NCBI GenBank assembly: GCA_036262055.1
Contig: DATAJP010000001.1
Coordinates: forward strand, 62,001-126,000
Source: Ignavibacteria bacterium
Lineage (GTDB): Bacteria; Bacteroidota; Ignavibacteria; Tepidaquicellales; Tepidaquicellaceae
Length of the DNA stretch: 64,000 nt
Direction of reading: 5' to 3'
Below the pieces are notes generated by a model. It ran no database searches. It had not been told where the DNA came from and saw only the letters and a program-made list of their open reading frames with translations. A program made the translations under genes and the position numbers. Below are positions 45,167-54,057 of this stretch, one piece after another; position 1 is the stretch's first letter, and each line of letters begins with the position of its first letter.

Positions 45167-46120
45167 TTATAATTTAAGCTTATTGAGCAGCTTTTTAACG
45201 GGTTTTATGTTTTGCATAACATAAAAATGAATGGATGGCGCGCCTTTTTCAAGAAGCTCAATGCATTGTTTATAAGACCATTCAGCGCCGACGTCCACAA
45301 CATGCTCGGGTTTTGCACGCTCGATTTCGTCCGACAGCTCCGTCGGAATTTCGATATAAAAATTCGCAGGAATGGTTGTAAGATTTTTTTTAGTCGAGAG
45401 AACTTTTAATCCCGGGATAATCGGAACGTTTATACCTTCGTCACGGCAAAGTTTCACGAAATCAAAATAGTGCTGATTGTTATAAAACATCTGCGTAACA
45501 ATATAATCTGCACCCATATCGATTTTTTGTTTCAAAGTTTTCAAATCGGCTCTGAGATTAGGCGCTTCAAAATGTTTTTCCGGGTATGCGCCGACTCCGA
45601 TGCAAAAGTTAGTCGGACTTGCGTTAAGCAAATCTTCATCAAGATATTTTCCTGAGTTCATGTCTTTGATTTGCTGAACCAAATCACAGGCATAATCATT
45701 GGTAGTTCTTCCGGTTGAAATAGGTTTTCTGTAACCGTTGTCATCACCGCGGACGGCTAATACATTTTCGATGCCGAGGTAATTAAGTTCGATTAAAGCA
45801 TCTTCGGTTTCTTCTTTTGTAAAGCCCCGGCAAAGAATATGGGGAACGGTATCTATGTTAAATTTATTTTTTATTGCAACGCTGATGCCTATTGTTCCGG
45901 GTTTTTTCCTTTTTACTTTTTTGCGAATTTCACCCGTTGGGGTTTCTTCGTACTGGACTTCAGCGGCATGTGAAGTAATATCGATGAAGGGAGGATTATA
46001 TGGCAGAAGCTCTTCTACAATGCTGAAGATTTTTCCGATATCACCGCCTCTTGAAAGGGGAATCAACTCAAAACTTATGAAAGGGTTTTTGGCTCTTCCT
46101 AAATGTTCTATTACTTTCAT
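45167..46120 (-). CDS. metF: Methylenetetrahydrofolate reductase
   Basis: Reduces 5,10-methylene-THF to 5-methyl-THF for methionine synthesis, using FAD in a TIM barrel. The 317-aa protein has SFELIPLSRGG near the N-terminus, IDITSHAAEV, VLAVRGDDNGYRKP, CIGVGAYPEKHFEAP, GADYIVTQMFYN and a C-terminal GAPSIHFYVMQN. Length normal. metH or metE is not in the window and no SAM or cobalamin riboswitch was seen upstream; it follows the TolB-like gene after 23 nt. Confidence 0.93.
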   Translation of the reverse strand: MKVIEHLGRAKNPFISFELIPLSRGGDIGKIFSIVEELLPYNPPFIDITSHAAEVQYEETPTGEIRKKVKRKKPGTIGISVAIKNKFNIDTVPHILCRGFTKEETEDALIELNYLGIENVLAVRGDDNGYRKPISTGRTTNDYACDLVQQIKDMNSGKYLDEDLLNASPTNFCIGVGAYPEKHFEAPNLRADLKTLKQKIDMGADYIVTQMFYNNQHYFDFVKLCRDEGINVPIIPGLKVLSTKKNLTTIPANFYIEIPTELSDEIERAKPEHVVDVGAEWSYKQCIELLEKGAPSIHFYVMQNIKPVKKLLNKLKL

Positions 46121-46143
46121 CTATTCTTTATTGGTTCGTCACA

Positions 46144-47124
46144 TTATCTTAAAACATTCGGATATGCGTTAAGCCCGACGTCTGCAATCATGTTAATTTT
46201 ACCGGTGTTTATATTTACAACCCCGATTTGAGATTGGTCGTTATAATTTGCATCAAAAATAATCAGATTATTATCTACCCATTCGAATCTTCCGACATCA
46301 CCGCCGTTAACGTTTATCTGCTTTACGTTCGAGCCGTCATTATTCATTAAATACAAATCAACGTCATCACCGGTTACAACCGTGAATGCAATTTTTGATG
46401 CATCAGGTGAAAACTGCGGCTGATTAGCGCTTGACATTCCTTTTGTAAGCGCTATTTCCGAACCGTCTTTATAAAGATAAATTGTTCCTTTAAGGTTCAT
46501 ATCGAAACTTGCATAGGCAATCATTTTCCCATCACTGGAAATATCCGGTTCGAGATTGGCGTCTTTGTTTGAGCTTATTCTTACACCGTTCATCGAAGTT
46601 GAATCTTCAAGGTCGGTGATGTAAATATTTTTTTGTCCTCCACCGAATGCAGAATAAACAAGTGTTCTTCCGTCTGCAGCAAGGGTTGCCATTGTGCTGT
46701 AATCATCCATCGAGATAAGATAAGCATCAGCATCGGTCGGTGCCATCATGTAAAGAGTTGTCATTCCTTCGTGCTCGCCTGAAAAAATTATATACTCGCC
46801 ATTAGCAGAAAAAATCGGGTTAAAGCCTTTAAACACGAACATCGGATAGCTAACAGTAGCTGCATTTATATCAGCAATATAGTACATATCGAGCAAATCG
46901 GTCTGAAATACCACGCTGTTGCCGTCAGGTGAAAATTTCGGAAACATGCAGTTGCTTGATAAATCCGTTAATTGTTTTTTGTCCGTACCGTCAATGTTCA
47001 TTGTAAATATCTGAAGCAATTGTGACGGGTTATTTGTGCTGGAATAAACAACTTTTTGTGCATTTGCCTGAGCAAAAATTAAACTGCTTAATAAAACTAA
47101 GGTTACTGCTAAAATTCTTTTCAT
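46144..47124 (-). CDS. Secreted TolB/PD40-type beta-propeller protein
   Basis: A 326-aa protein with a signal peptide ending near QANA (residues 1-22). The rest is six-bladed PD40 propeller: repeated F-S-P-D-G/A and I-x-F-x-S/T units such as PKFSPDGNSVVFQTD, PDISSDGKMIAYASF and PQFSPDASKIAFTV. The fold is that of TolB, but no other Tol-Pal gene is near and TolB's N-terminal domain is missing, so it is not called TolB. metF follows 23 nt downstream. Confidence 0.85.
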   Translation of the reverse strand: MKRILAVTLVLLSSLIFAQANAQKVVYSSTNNPSQLLQIFTMNIDGTDKKQLTDLSSNCMFPKFSPDGNSVVFQTDLLDMYYIADINAATVSYPMFVFKGFNPIFSANGEYIIFSGEHEGMTTLYMMAPTDADAYLISMDDYSTMATLAADGRTLVYSAFGGGQKNIYITDLEDSTSMNGVRISSNKDANLEPDISSDGKMIAYASFDMNLKGTIYLYKDGSEIALTKGMSSANQPQFSPDASKIAFTVVTGDDVDLYLMNNDGSNVKQINVNGGDVGRFEWVDNNLIIFDANYNDQSQIGVVNINTGKINMIADVGLNAYPNVLR

Positions 47125-47257
47125 TATTGTTTTAACTTTCTTTAAGTATTATTTAAGGTTTAAGGATTTGTTATTTTATATAAGAAATTCCCGGTAAAAG
47201 TTTCATAAGATTACAAGCTATTAATAATAAATTATAAATTAAATTTAAAAAATTTTC

Positions 47258-47677
47258 TTGTCAGAGAAAGAATTTAAAGAACGGCTTCAGGCAGAATCCA
47301 TAATTCAGGCAGTCCGCTCAGGAGGAAAAGGCGGTCAGAACGTAAATAAAGTTTCTACTAAAGTAGAATTATTGTTTAATATCAGCTTATCAGTGATTTT
47401 TAATGAAGAGCAGAAGCTGGTTTTGCTGGGAAAGCTTCAGAATAAAATAAACTCAGAGGGATACATAAGAATTATATCGCAAAAGACCCGCTCGCAGCTC
47501 AAAAACAAAGAAGATGCGGTTGATAAATTATATAATATGCTTAGCAATGCGCTTATACCTGAAAAGAAGCGAGTAAAAACGAAACCGTCTCAAACCGCAA
47601 AGTTAAACCGGCTTGAATCAAAAAAGAAACACAGCCAGAAAAAACAAACAAGAGGAAGAAAGGATTTTGAAGATTAA
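47258..47677 (+). CDS. arfB: Ribosome rescue hydrolase ArfB (GGQ protein)
   Basis: A 139-aa peptidyl-tRNA hydrolase that frees stalled ribosomes. It contains the catalytic GGQ in RSGGKGGQNVNKVSTKVELLF (residues about 20-40) and the basic C-terminal tail (KKHSQKKQTRGRKDFED) that lies in the empty mRNA channel. TTG at 47258 is the only start near the conserved N-terminus. It joins the next gene without any spacer. Confidence 0.92.
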   Translation: MSEKEFKERLQAESIIQAVRSGGKGGQNVNKVSTKVELLFNISLSVIFNEEQKLVLLGKLQNKINSEGYIRIISQKTRSQLKNKEDAVDKLYNMLSNALIPEKKRVKTKPSQTAKLNRLESKKKHSQKKQTRGRKDFED

Positions 47678-48427
47678 TTGGAAATCATAAAACCAAAAAT
47701 ATTTTCACAGTTTAAGAATCTTGTTTTTGGGTTCTCAACCATTAAAGGAGGCGTAAGTCCTTCTCCTTATAATCTGAATCTTGGTCTATCTGTCGGGGAT
47801 AAAAAGGAGAATGTTGAAAAAAACCGGATATTATTTTTTGATGAACTGAACATTACGGCAGACAGAGTTAATTATCAGAAACAGATTCATTCAGATATCG
47901 TAAAGAAAATAGATAAACCCGGATTTGCCGGCGAGTGCGATGCAACGTTCACGGATAAGAAAAATATTTTTTTAACCGTAAGTGTTGCTGATTGCGTGTC
48001 GGTGTTTTTGTATGAACCAAATCATAATATTATAGCAGGGATACATTCGGGATGGAAAGGGACTTCACTCAATATTGTTGGAAAAGCAATCAGTGAAATT
48101 AAATCTTCTTTTAATTCACAAATTCACGATTTCACATTTCACTGTTATATTGCTCCGTGCATTTCACAGGGAAAGTTTGAGGTTGATAAAGACGTTGCGG
48201 ATTTATTTCCGGAAGAATATGTAAAGTATGATAAAGAAAAAAATAAGTATTTTCCTGATTTGAAAGGAATTGTTTTAGCTCAATTGATTGGAGGCGGAGT
48301 TAAAAAAGAAAACATTGAGGCATCGGAGCTTTGCACGTTTTCCGAACCCGGGCTGCTGCATTCATATAGAAGAGACAGAGATAAATCAGGAAGAATGTAT
48401 GGAGTGATAGGGACAATTGACAATTAG
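47678..48427 (+). CDS. pgeF: Laccase-domain protein PgeF/YfiH
   Basis: A 249-aa member of the YfiH/multicopper-oxidase-like family, shown elsewhere to be a purine nucleoside phosphorylase or peptidoglycan editing factor. Motifs: QIHSD, ADCVSVFLYEP, AGIHSGWKGT with the zinc His, and YIAPCIS. It starts with TTG immediately after the arfB stop, so the two are translationally linked. The last codons overlap the start of an inverted repeat. Confidence 0.9.
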   Translation: MEIIKPKIFSQFKNLVFGFSTIKGGVSPSPYNLNLGLSVGDKKENVEKNRILFFDELNITADRVNYQKQIHSDIVKKIDKPGFAGECDATFTDKKNIFLTVSVADCVSVFLYEPNHNIIAGIHSGWKGTSLNIVGKAISEIKSSFNSQIHDFTFHCYIAPCISQGKFEVDKDVADLFPEEYVKYDKEKNKYFPDLKGIVLAQLIGGGVKKENIEASELCTFSEPGLLHSYRRDRDKSGRMYGVIGTIDN

Positions 48428-48522
48428 CAATGTGCAATTAACAATTATTAATGAATAATGGCAATGAATAATGATGTGTTGATTATGAAATTGTTCTTTG
48501 TTAATTGTAAATTGTTAATTGA
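48415..48522. repeat. Long imperfect inverted repeat (family C), full copy
   Basis: The left arm (48415-48450) has repeated ACAATT/CAATTAAC units; the right arm (48490-48520) has TTAATTGTAAATTGTTAATT. They are partly complementary. The element overlaps the stop of pgeF and abuts the stop of the convergent M50 gene. Confidence 0.65.
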
Positions 48523-49578
48523 TTATGTAAGCGGGACGGGACAAAAACTTACTATAAATATAAAATAAGAAAACCAACCGAGTAAAACACGGGTTGTTCC
48601 GAGCGGAGCATTGAAATCCTGAACAATCGGGGGATGTATGATTTTAATTACGAAATAAATCAGTAAAGCCCATATTAACCATCCCACGGAACCAATTGAG
48701 ATATCAAATCCAAGCGGGGGCAGCACTCCTAATGCCTGAAGTAAGTCGGGCAATCCAAGCAATCCGAAAAAGACAAGCAATCCAAATGTTATGTAAGCAA
48801 CAAACTTGCTTTTGCTGCCGAACATAGCGTATGAAATATGACCTCCGTCAAGCTGTCCGACGGGAAGCATATTAAGTGCAGTGATTAACAAACCAAACCA
48901 TCCTGCACACAAAAACGGATAGTGATAAACTTCATTCATCGGGGGCATAAAGACTGTTGGTGAAGAGGTAAAGATTTTTTCGAATGACCAGAATAGAATA
49001 TTATAACCGAATGAAAAATTTCCGGAAGTCGGAATTCCTGTGGTTCTGTATTCGGGATGAATCTGATAAATATATTCAATGCCTGGTAACGTTGTGAAGC
49101 CTATTATTAAAACAATAATCGTGACTACAAATCCCGCTATGGGACCTGCAACAGCCATGTCAAACAATGCTTTGCGCGAACGAATCATTGATTTAATTCT
49201 TATGACAGCACCCATTGTCCCGAAGGGATTGAATTCAATGAATGGGAATGGAATGTAAAATGGAAGTGTAACATCTATCTTGTGGATTCTTGCGGCAATA
49301 TAATGTCCGAATTCATGAGCGGTAATTATGCTCATAATGAGAACCGCATATAAAAGTCCTTTGGATAAATTAGAGAGCTCATATGGGCTCACGTTTGCCC
49401 ATGCGGTTCCTGCAAACATTAAAGAAAAAAAAGTTGTAACAAAAAGCAAAATGTGAAGCCAATATTTCGGTTTGGAGCGTATGAAAGCATTATCTTCACG
49501 CGTGAAGAAAAGCTCCATCTTTTTTTCGGGATTCAGTTCGTGATTCTGTTCATGATTGTGGTCAGGGCTCATAAACAA
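48523..49578 (-). CDS. Site-2 protease family (M50) membrane peptidase
   Basis: A 351-aa integral membrane protease. It has the zinc motif ITAHEFGHYIAARI (HExxH) and the second-ligand motif LPVGQLDGGHISY, each next to membrane helices; six to seven helices in total. The N-terminal 30 residues are His/Asn/Glu-rich and cytoplasmic. It is of the FtsH-associated/SpoIVFB-like soluble-loop type without a PDZ domain. Substrate unknown; could cleave membrane-bound regulators. Monocistronic. Confidence 0.9.
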   Translation of the reverse strand: MFMSPDHNHEQNHELNPEKKMELFFTREDNAFIRSKPKYWLHILLFVTTFFSLMFAGTAWANVSPYELSNLSKGLLYAVLIMSIITAHEFGHYIAARIHKIDVTLPFYIPFPFIEFNPFGTMGAVIRIKSMIRSRKALFDMAVAGPIAGFVVTIIVLIIGFTTLPGIEYIYQIHPEYRTTGIPTSGNFSFGYNILFWSFEKIFTSSPTVFMPPMNEVYHYPFLCAGWFGLLITALNMLPVGQLDGGHISYAMFGSKSKFVAYITFGLLVFFGLLGLPDLLQALGVLPPLGFDISIGSVGWLIWALLIYFVIKIIHPPIVQDFNAPLGTTRVLLGWFSYFIFIVSFCPVPLT

Positions 49579-49677
49579 AATTTGTTTAAATAATTTTGTT
49601 TATCAATTTAATAAGGGTTGCTTATATCCATCATCATATTTGAATATAACAAATTAATCTATAATCATATTAGCTTA

Positions 49678-49701
49678 GATTCCCGCCTTCGCGGGAATGA
49701 C
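49678..49701. repeat. Family A palindrome, copy 4
   Basis: GATTCCCGCCTTCGCGGGAA followed by TGAC. It lies between divergent genes, about 100 nt upstream of the CPBP protease start. Confidence 0.82.
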
Positions 49702-49806
49702 ATAATAAGGTAGTTGAGAATTGAATTAACTTTAAAAAGAGGTTCATTTTGACAATCTTAACGAAATGTTAACATTGTTAATAATTATATAATAATATAG
49801 AAATAT

Positions 49807-50748
49807 TTGGAAGAGAATTTTCAGCATCAGGAAATAAAAGTTAAGCAAGCGCCGTTAGCAAATCTTAATCCTATATTTTTTATAATACTGACTTTTTTTG
49901 TTGTGTTTATCACATACGTTGTGATTGGAGGGGTTTTAAGTGCTTTAATATCGGGCGGTGACTTAACCGAAATTAAGGATTTACAACTTACAAGGTTAAC
50001 AATCCCGTTCACACAGTTTATGTTTCTTTTTCTTCCGGCAATAGCATTAAGTTATTTACAGGGAAATGAGTTTAAAATTTTTTTCCGGTTGAATGCACCG
50101 AAAAAAGATGTTTTTGTATACAGCCTAATTGGAATTGCTTGTATTCAGCCGACTTTACCTCTTTATGTGATGGTTCAAGATAAAGTTTTGTCTTCCATTC
50201 CCGGTATAAATAAGGTTTATTATGTTGTAAAGGATTTATATGAAAGCATTGATAAGTATATGCTTAATATTGTTTCGTCATATTCCATTAGTGAACTGTT
50301 GTTGGTAATTTTTATTATTGCAGTTACTCCTGCAATCTGTGAAGAATTTTTATTCCGTGGACTTATTCTGAAAAATCTTGAGAGAATAGCTTCAAAAGCA
50401 GTTTCTATTATAATATGCGGTATTTTGTTCGGACTTTTTCATTTTCAGCTACTGAATGCAATTCCATTAATAGTATTGGGAATTTATTTGTCATTAGTTG
50501 TTATCTGCACGAATAGTTTATACACGGCGATAATATGCCATTTTATATCAAATTGTTTTGCGGCATTGCAAGTATATATATACGGCAGAGAAAATTTTAC
50601 GGGTGATTTTACGACGGATGAAACAACAACGACCATTTTATTGGGTATACCTTCATTAATTTTATCGTGTATTTGTATTTATTTTATAATAAAGTTTCGT
50701 TACAAAAAACCATTAATTATTCAGGAATCAACAGAAAACCTTGTCTAA
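49807..50748 (+). CDS. CPBP (CAAX/Abi) family intramembrane metalloprotease
   Basis: A 313-aa membrane protein with about eight helices and the family's motifs: EEFLFRGLIL (near 177-186), FGLFHFQLLN and ICHFISNCFAAL. The glutamates and histidines form the metal-binding site inside the membrane. These proteases may cut prenylated or signal peptides, and some give bacteriocin immunity; the target is unknown here. Starts with TTG at 49807; no ATG is available. Overlaps cdsA by 8 nt. Confidence 0.9.
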   Translation: MEENFQHQEIKVKQAPLANLNPIFFIILTFFVVFITYVVIGGVLSALISGGDLTEIKDLQLTRLTIPFTQFMFLFLPAIALSYLQGNEFKIFFRLNAPKKDVFVYSLIGIACIQPTLPLYVMVQDKVLSSIPGINKVYYVVKDLYESIDKYMLNIVSSYSISELLLVIFIIAVTPAICEEFLFRGLILKNLERIASKAVSIIICGILFGLFHFQLLNAIPLIVLGIYLSLVVICTNSLYTAIICHFISNCFAALQVYIYGRENFTGDFTTDETTTTILLGIPSLILSCICIYFIIKFRYKKPLIIQESTENLV

Positions 50749-51520
50749 TACATTAACAAGAGTAATCGTCGGCATTATAGCAATTCCCATTTTTCTTTTT
50801 ATAATTTATCAGGGTGGAATTTATTTTTTTATTTTATCGCTTTTGATTTCGGGAATTGCATTATGGGAATTTTATTCAATGTTCCAGCTGAAGGGATATA
50901 ACGTATTTAAGTTTACAATGATTGGCGTATCATTGTGCTCGATGATACTTTATTATTATAATGGTATTCCTGTGTATTATTTTTTCATACTTATAGTTTT
51001 TTTATCAATTGTTTTTGAAATATTGAGAGGCAAAGGATTAAACCCATTCAATGTATTTATATCTCTATTTGGGTTCAGTTATATCGCTCTTCCGTTTATG
51101 TTCATGAATGTTATAGTGAACACTCCGGGTTTTAATTATTTAATTTTTATAATCATTCTCGTCTGGGTATGTGATACGTTTGCTTATTTCGGCGGGAAAA
51201 TGTTTGGCAAACATCAGCTTTCCTCAATCAGTCCGAAAAAAACGATTGAAGGTTCGGTGATTGGATTTATCTTTACCATAATTTTTGCTCTCATTTTTTA
51301 TTTTGCAGCTCCTGAAGTGACATTTATGAAAGCATTGATAATTGGGATTTTAGTAGGGATATTTTCCCAGGTGGGTGATTTGTTTGAATCGCTTTTGAAA
51401 CGATATTGCGGGGTTAAGGATTCGTCGCATATTATACCGGGACATGGGGGCGTTCTGGACAGGTTTGATTCTTTAATTTTTATTATTCCCATAATATATT
51501 TATATGTTAATTTATTATAA
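50741..51520 (+). CDS. cdsA: Phosphatidate cytidylyltransferase
   Basis: Makes CDP-diacylglycerol, the precursor of all major phospholipids. The 259-aa inner-membrane protein has about seven helices and the family signature near the C-terminus: LLKRYCGVKDSSHIIPGHGG then DRFDS. TTG at 50741 overlaps the end of the CPBP gene by 8 nt in a different frame, so translation is likely coupled. Length is normal for the short bacterial form. Confidence 0.94.
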   Translation: MSNTLTRVIVGIIAIPIFLFIIYQGGIYFFILSLLISGIALWEFYSMFQLKGYNVFKFTMIGVSLCSMILYYYNGIPVYYFFILIVFLSIVFEILRGKGLNPFNVFISLFGFSYIALPFMFMNVIVNTPGFNYLIFIIILVWVCDTFAYFGGKMFGKHQLSSISPKKTIEGSVIGFIFTIIFALIFYFAAPEVTFMKALIIGILVGIFSQVGDLFESLLKRYCGVKDSSHIIPGHGGVLDRFDSLIFIIPIIYLYVNLL

Positions 51521-51663
51521 ATAAATTTGTATCAGTTCAGCAGATTTTAGTAATTAAATGTTTTGTGTTTTGATTTATTTTTGTTATTTTTAATTTATGG
51601 GTGCGCTATGTTTTTTCTGAAACATTGCAAGTCAAACCATAGTAGAATGAAATATTAATAAAC

Positions 51664-51693
51664 TTGAAATATTTTTTTATAATTTTATCTTTG
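51664..51693 (+). promoter_or_regulatory. Bacteroidota-type promoter candidate
   Basis: TTG (51664-51666), 19 nt, then TATCTTTG (51686-51693), matching the -33 TTTG / -7 TAnnTTTG consensus of Bacteroidota sigma factors. It lies 57 nt before the ATG of the acidic protein gene. Confidence 0.55.
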
Positions 51694-51749
51694 TAGAAAG
51701 AGGTAAATATTGACAAACTATTACGATTACCAATAAAGAAATTTTTCTA

Positions 51750-52256
51750 ATGGCTAACAAAAAGAAAGAAACAAAAGCTTCAAAAAAAGAGGAAAACAAA
51801 AAAAAGAAGGGCAAGTCTGAGGATACAGATGAGGAATCTTTTAACCTGATTGATGACGACTATGAGGAAGATACATTTGTCGAAGAAGTCGATGAGGACG
51901 AAGAAGAGGAAGAATTTAAGCACTTTGTAGAGGAACACGACAAAGAATATAAAGATGCAAAAGTCGTCAAGGTCTTCGACAAGATAGGGAAGCCAAAATT
52001 CAAGAAAACAAATGAGCTTGATTCAGAAAAACTGAAAGATGAATACAAAAAGCTCATCTGCCTTCTTGATGATAAAAACATAATCATTCATTTTCAGAAT
52101 GATTACCCTGTCAGTGAAAAATACCGTTTCATTACCGAGGAAGTATTCAATCAGGACATGGAAGATTTGAAAAAAGGCAACAATCACGTTAAGTTTATTT
52201 ACGAAGATTTTCATCCCGAGATGATTGAAGAGGATGAGGATGAAGAAACCTTTTAA
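51750..52256 (+). CDS. Acidic hypothetical protein with Lys-rich N-terminus
   Basis: A 168-aa protein. Residues 1-25 are lysine-rich (KKKETKASKKEENKKKKGK), about 26-60 are strongly acidic (EEVDEDEEEEE), and about 75-160 form a globular part with KLKDEYKKLICLLDDKNIIIH and YRFITEEVFNQDMEDLKKG, ending with another acidic tail. No family is recognised. Its stop overlaps the ATG of the following redoxin (TAATG), so the two are coupled. The bipolar charged tail suggests binding to nucleic acid or a basic protein, as inference only. Confidence 0.75.
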   Translation: MANKKKETKASKKEENKKKKGKSEDTDEESFNLIDDDYEEDTFVEEVDEDEEEEEFKHFVEEHDKEYKDAKVVKVFDKIGKPKFKKTNELDSEKLKDEYKKLICLLDDKNIIIHFQNDYPVSEKYRFITEEVFNQDMEDLKKGNNHVKFIYEDFHPEMIEEDEDEETF

Positions 52257-52804
52257 TGGCACTCCGATACAGCAATCTTAATAATCTTGGCTCTCCGATT
52301 ATTGATTTTTCTCTTAAGGGAACTGACGGGAATATTTATTCACTATCCGATTTCACGAATAAGAATGTCATCATTATTGCATTCATCTGCAATCATTGTC
52401 CGTATGTGAAAGCGGTTGTAAAACGCCTGTCAGAGCTTCAGAAGAAATATGCAGGCAAAGGAGTCCAGCTGATTGCAATAAATCCCAACGACCCGGCAAT
52501 CTATCCTGAAGATTCTTTTGATAAGATGATTGAGTTTGCAAGGAAGCACGACTTCACTTTTCCTTATCTTGTCGATGATACTCAGGAAACTGCAAAGAAG
52601 TATGATGCAATATGCACTCCTGATATTTATGTGTATGATAAAGAACGCAGGTTAAAATACCGCGGAAGGCTTGATGATAACTGGAAAGAAGAAGAGAAAG
52701 TAATGGAGCGCGATTTAGAGAAAGCAATAAATTATCTTCTTGAGGGAAAAGAAATCGATTTCGAACAAGTGCCTTCGATGGGTTGTTCGATTAAATGGAA
52801 ATAA
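52256..52804 (+). CDS. Thioredoxin-fold redoxin (AhpC/TSA-like)
   Basis: A 182-aa protein with the active-site motif CNHCPYV (near residues 43-49), the YPEDSFDKMIEFARKHDFTFPYLVDD block and TPDIYVYDKERRLKYRGRLDDNW. This matches the thioredoxin family redoxins with CxxC that act on disulfides or peroxides. There is no signal peptide, so it is cytoplasmic. Coupled by a one-base overlap to the acidic protein gene; gpmA follows after 21 nt. Confidence 0.9.
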   Translation: MALRYSNLNNLGSPIIDFSLKGTDGNIYSLSDFTNKNVIIIAFICNHCPYVKAVVKRLSELQKKYAGKGVQLIAINPNDPAIYPEDSFDKMIEFARKHDFTFPYLVDDTQETAKKYDAICTPDIYVYDKERRLKYRGRLDDNWKEEEKVMERDLEKAINYLLEGKEIDFEQVPSMGCSIKWK

Positions 52805-52825
52805 TTTTAAAAAATTAAATAACAT

Positions 52826-53431
52826 ATGCCAAATCTTGTAATAGTCCGTCACGGACAGTCGCAATGGAATCTTGAAAATAAATTCACCGGGTGGATTGAC
52901 ATTGACCTTTCGCCAAAGGGTATTGAAGAAGCTAATAAAGCGAGCGAGAGATTGAAGGATTATAAATTCGATGTTGCTTATACGTCGGATTTAGTGCGCG
53001 CACAAAGAACGCTCGACATAATTCTGAAAAATATTAATCAGGACAATATTCCCATTTCCAAAGATAAGGCTCTTAATGAAAGAATGTATGGTGATTTGCA
53101 GGGACTTAACAAAGACGAGACCAGACAAAAATTCGGTGATGAGCAGGTGAAAATCTGGAGAAGAAGCTATGACATCGCTCCTCCAAACGGGGAGAGTCTG
53201 AAAGACACTGCAGCAAGGGTTATTCCTTATTATGAAAAATACATTAAACCAGATTTGCTGGCGGGGAGAAATGTAATTATATCCGCACACGGCAACAGCT
53301 TGCGGGCATTGATGATGTATCTTGAAAATATGTCGAAAGAAAAAATTCTTGAAACTGAAATCCCGACGGGACACCCGATTTTATACAAGCTTGATGATAA
53401 ATTAAACATTCTTGAGAAAAAAGAATTGTAA
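52826..53431 (+). CDS. gpmA: 2,3-bisphosphoglycerate-dependent phosphoglycerate mutase
   Basis: Interconverts 3- and 2-phosphoglycerate. The 201-aa protein has the phospho-His motif VRHGQSQWNLENKFTGWIDI (His near residue 8), TSDLVRAQRTL, ERMYGDLQGLNKDE, RRSYDIAPPNGESL and the C-terminal SAHGNSLRALMMYLE. It is shorter than the E. coli enzyme (about 250 aa) but holds all catalytic segments. HAD hydrolase follows after 2 nt. Confidence 0.93.
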   Translation: MPNLVIVRHGQSQWNLENKFTGWIDIDLSPKGIEEANKASERLKDYKFDVAYTSDLVRAQRTLDIILKNINQDNIPISKDKALNERMYGDLQGLNKDETRQKFGDEQVKIWRRSYDIAPPNGESLKDTAARVIPYYEKYIKPDLLAGRNVIISAHGNSLRALMMYLENMSKEKILETEIPTGHPILYKLDDKLNILEKKEL

Positions 53432-53433
53432 TT

Positions 53434-54051
53434 TTGGCTCAGGCAAAAATAAAAAATATAATTTTTGATTTAGGCAATACTCTTATATATTATGATTTTT
53501 ATTATTTTTATAACGGAGTTGCGCAGCTCGAGAGAAGATTAAATGTTAACAAGTTTGTAAAGCACATCACTGAACAAAAACTTGACCGTGATTTATTTAC
53601 CGGTCGAATCAACCACAAGCAATTCTTCAAAATACTTAAAAAGAAATTTAATTTAAAAATCGGATTTAAAGATTTTATTTATTTGTATTCGGATATTTTC
53701 TGGGAAAATGCCCAGATGCTGAAGTTACTTGAGAAGCTTCTTGAGGAAAAAAATTATAAAGTTTTTTTATTGTCTAATACGGATTCCGCACATTATAATT
53801 TTATAGCTAATAATTACCCGATTATAAAATTAATTAAAAACAGGATTTTATCCTATAAAATCAAAATGGTGAAGCCGGAAAAGAAAATTTTTAAATATGT
53901 TATGAACAAATATGGGCTGAAACCAAAGGAGACGATTTTAATCGACGACGTTAAAGAAAACATTTTATCCGCATCAAAATGCGGAATAAAGACCATTCAT
54001 TATAAATCCCACAAAAAATTCCAGAGAGAACTGAATAAGCTGTTGAAGTAA
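53434..54051 (+). CDS. HAD-superfamily hydrolase
   Basis: A 205-aa phosphatase of HAD subfamily IA. Motif I is IIFDLGNTLIYYD (Asp nucleophile near residue 11), motif II LLSNTDS, motif III the Lys in MVKPEKKIF, and motif IV LIDDVKENI. It resembles YihX-like sugar phosphatases; substrate unknown. TTG at 53434 is used, 2 nt after the gpmA stop, so it is probably co-transcribed with it. Very Lys-rich composition. Confidence 0.88.
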   Translation: MAQAKIKNIIFDLGNTLIYYDFYYFYNGVAQLERRLNVNKFVKHITEQKLDRDLFTGRINHKQFFKILKKKFNLKIGFKDFIYLYSDIFWENAQMLKLLEKLLEEKNYKVFLLSNTDSAHYNFIANNYPIIKLIKNRILSYKIKMVKPEKKIFKYVMNKYGLKPKETILIDDVKENILSASKCGIKTIHYKSHKKFQRELNKLLK

Positions 54052-54057
54052 ATTTTA

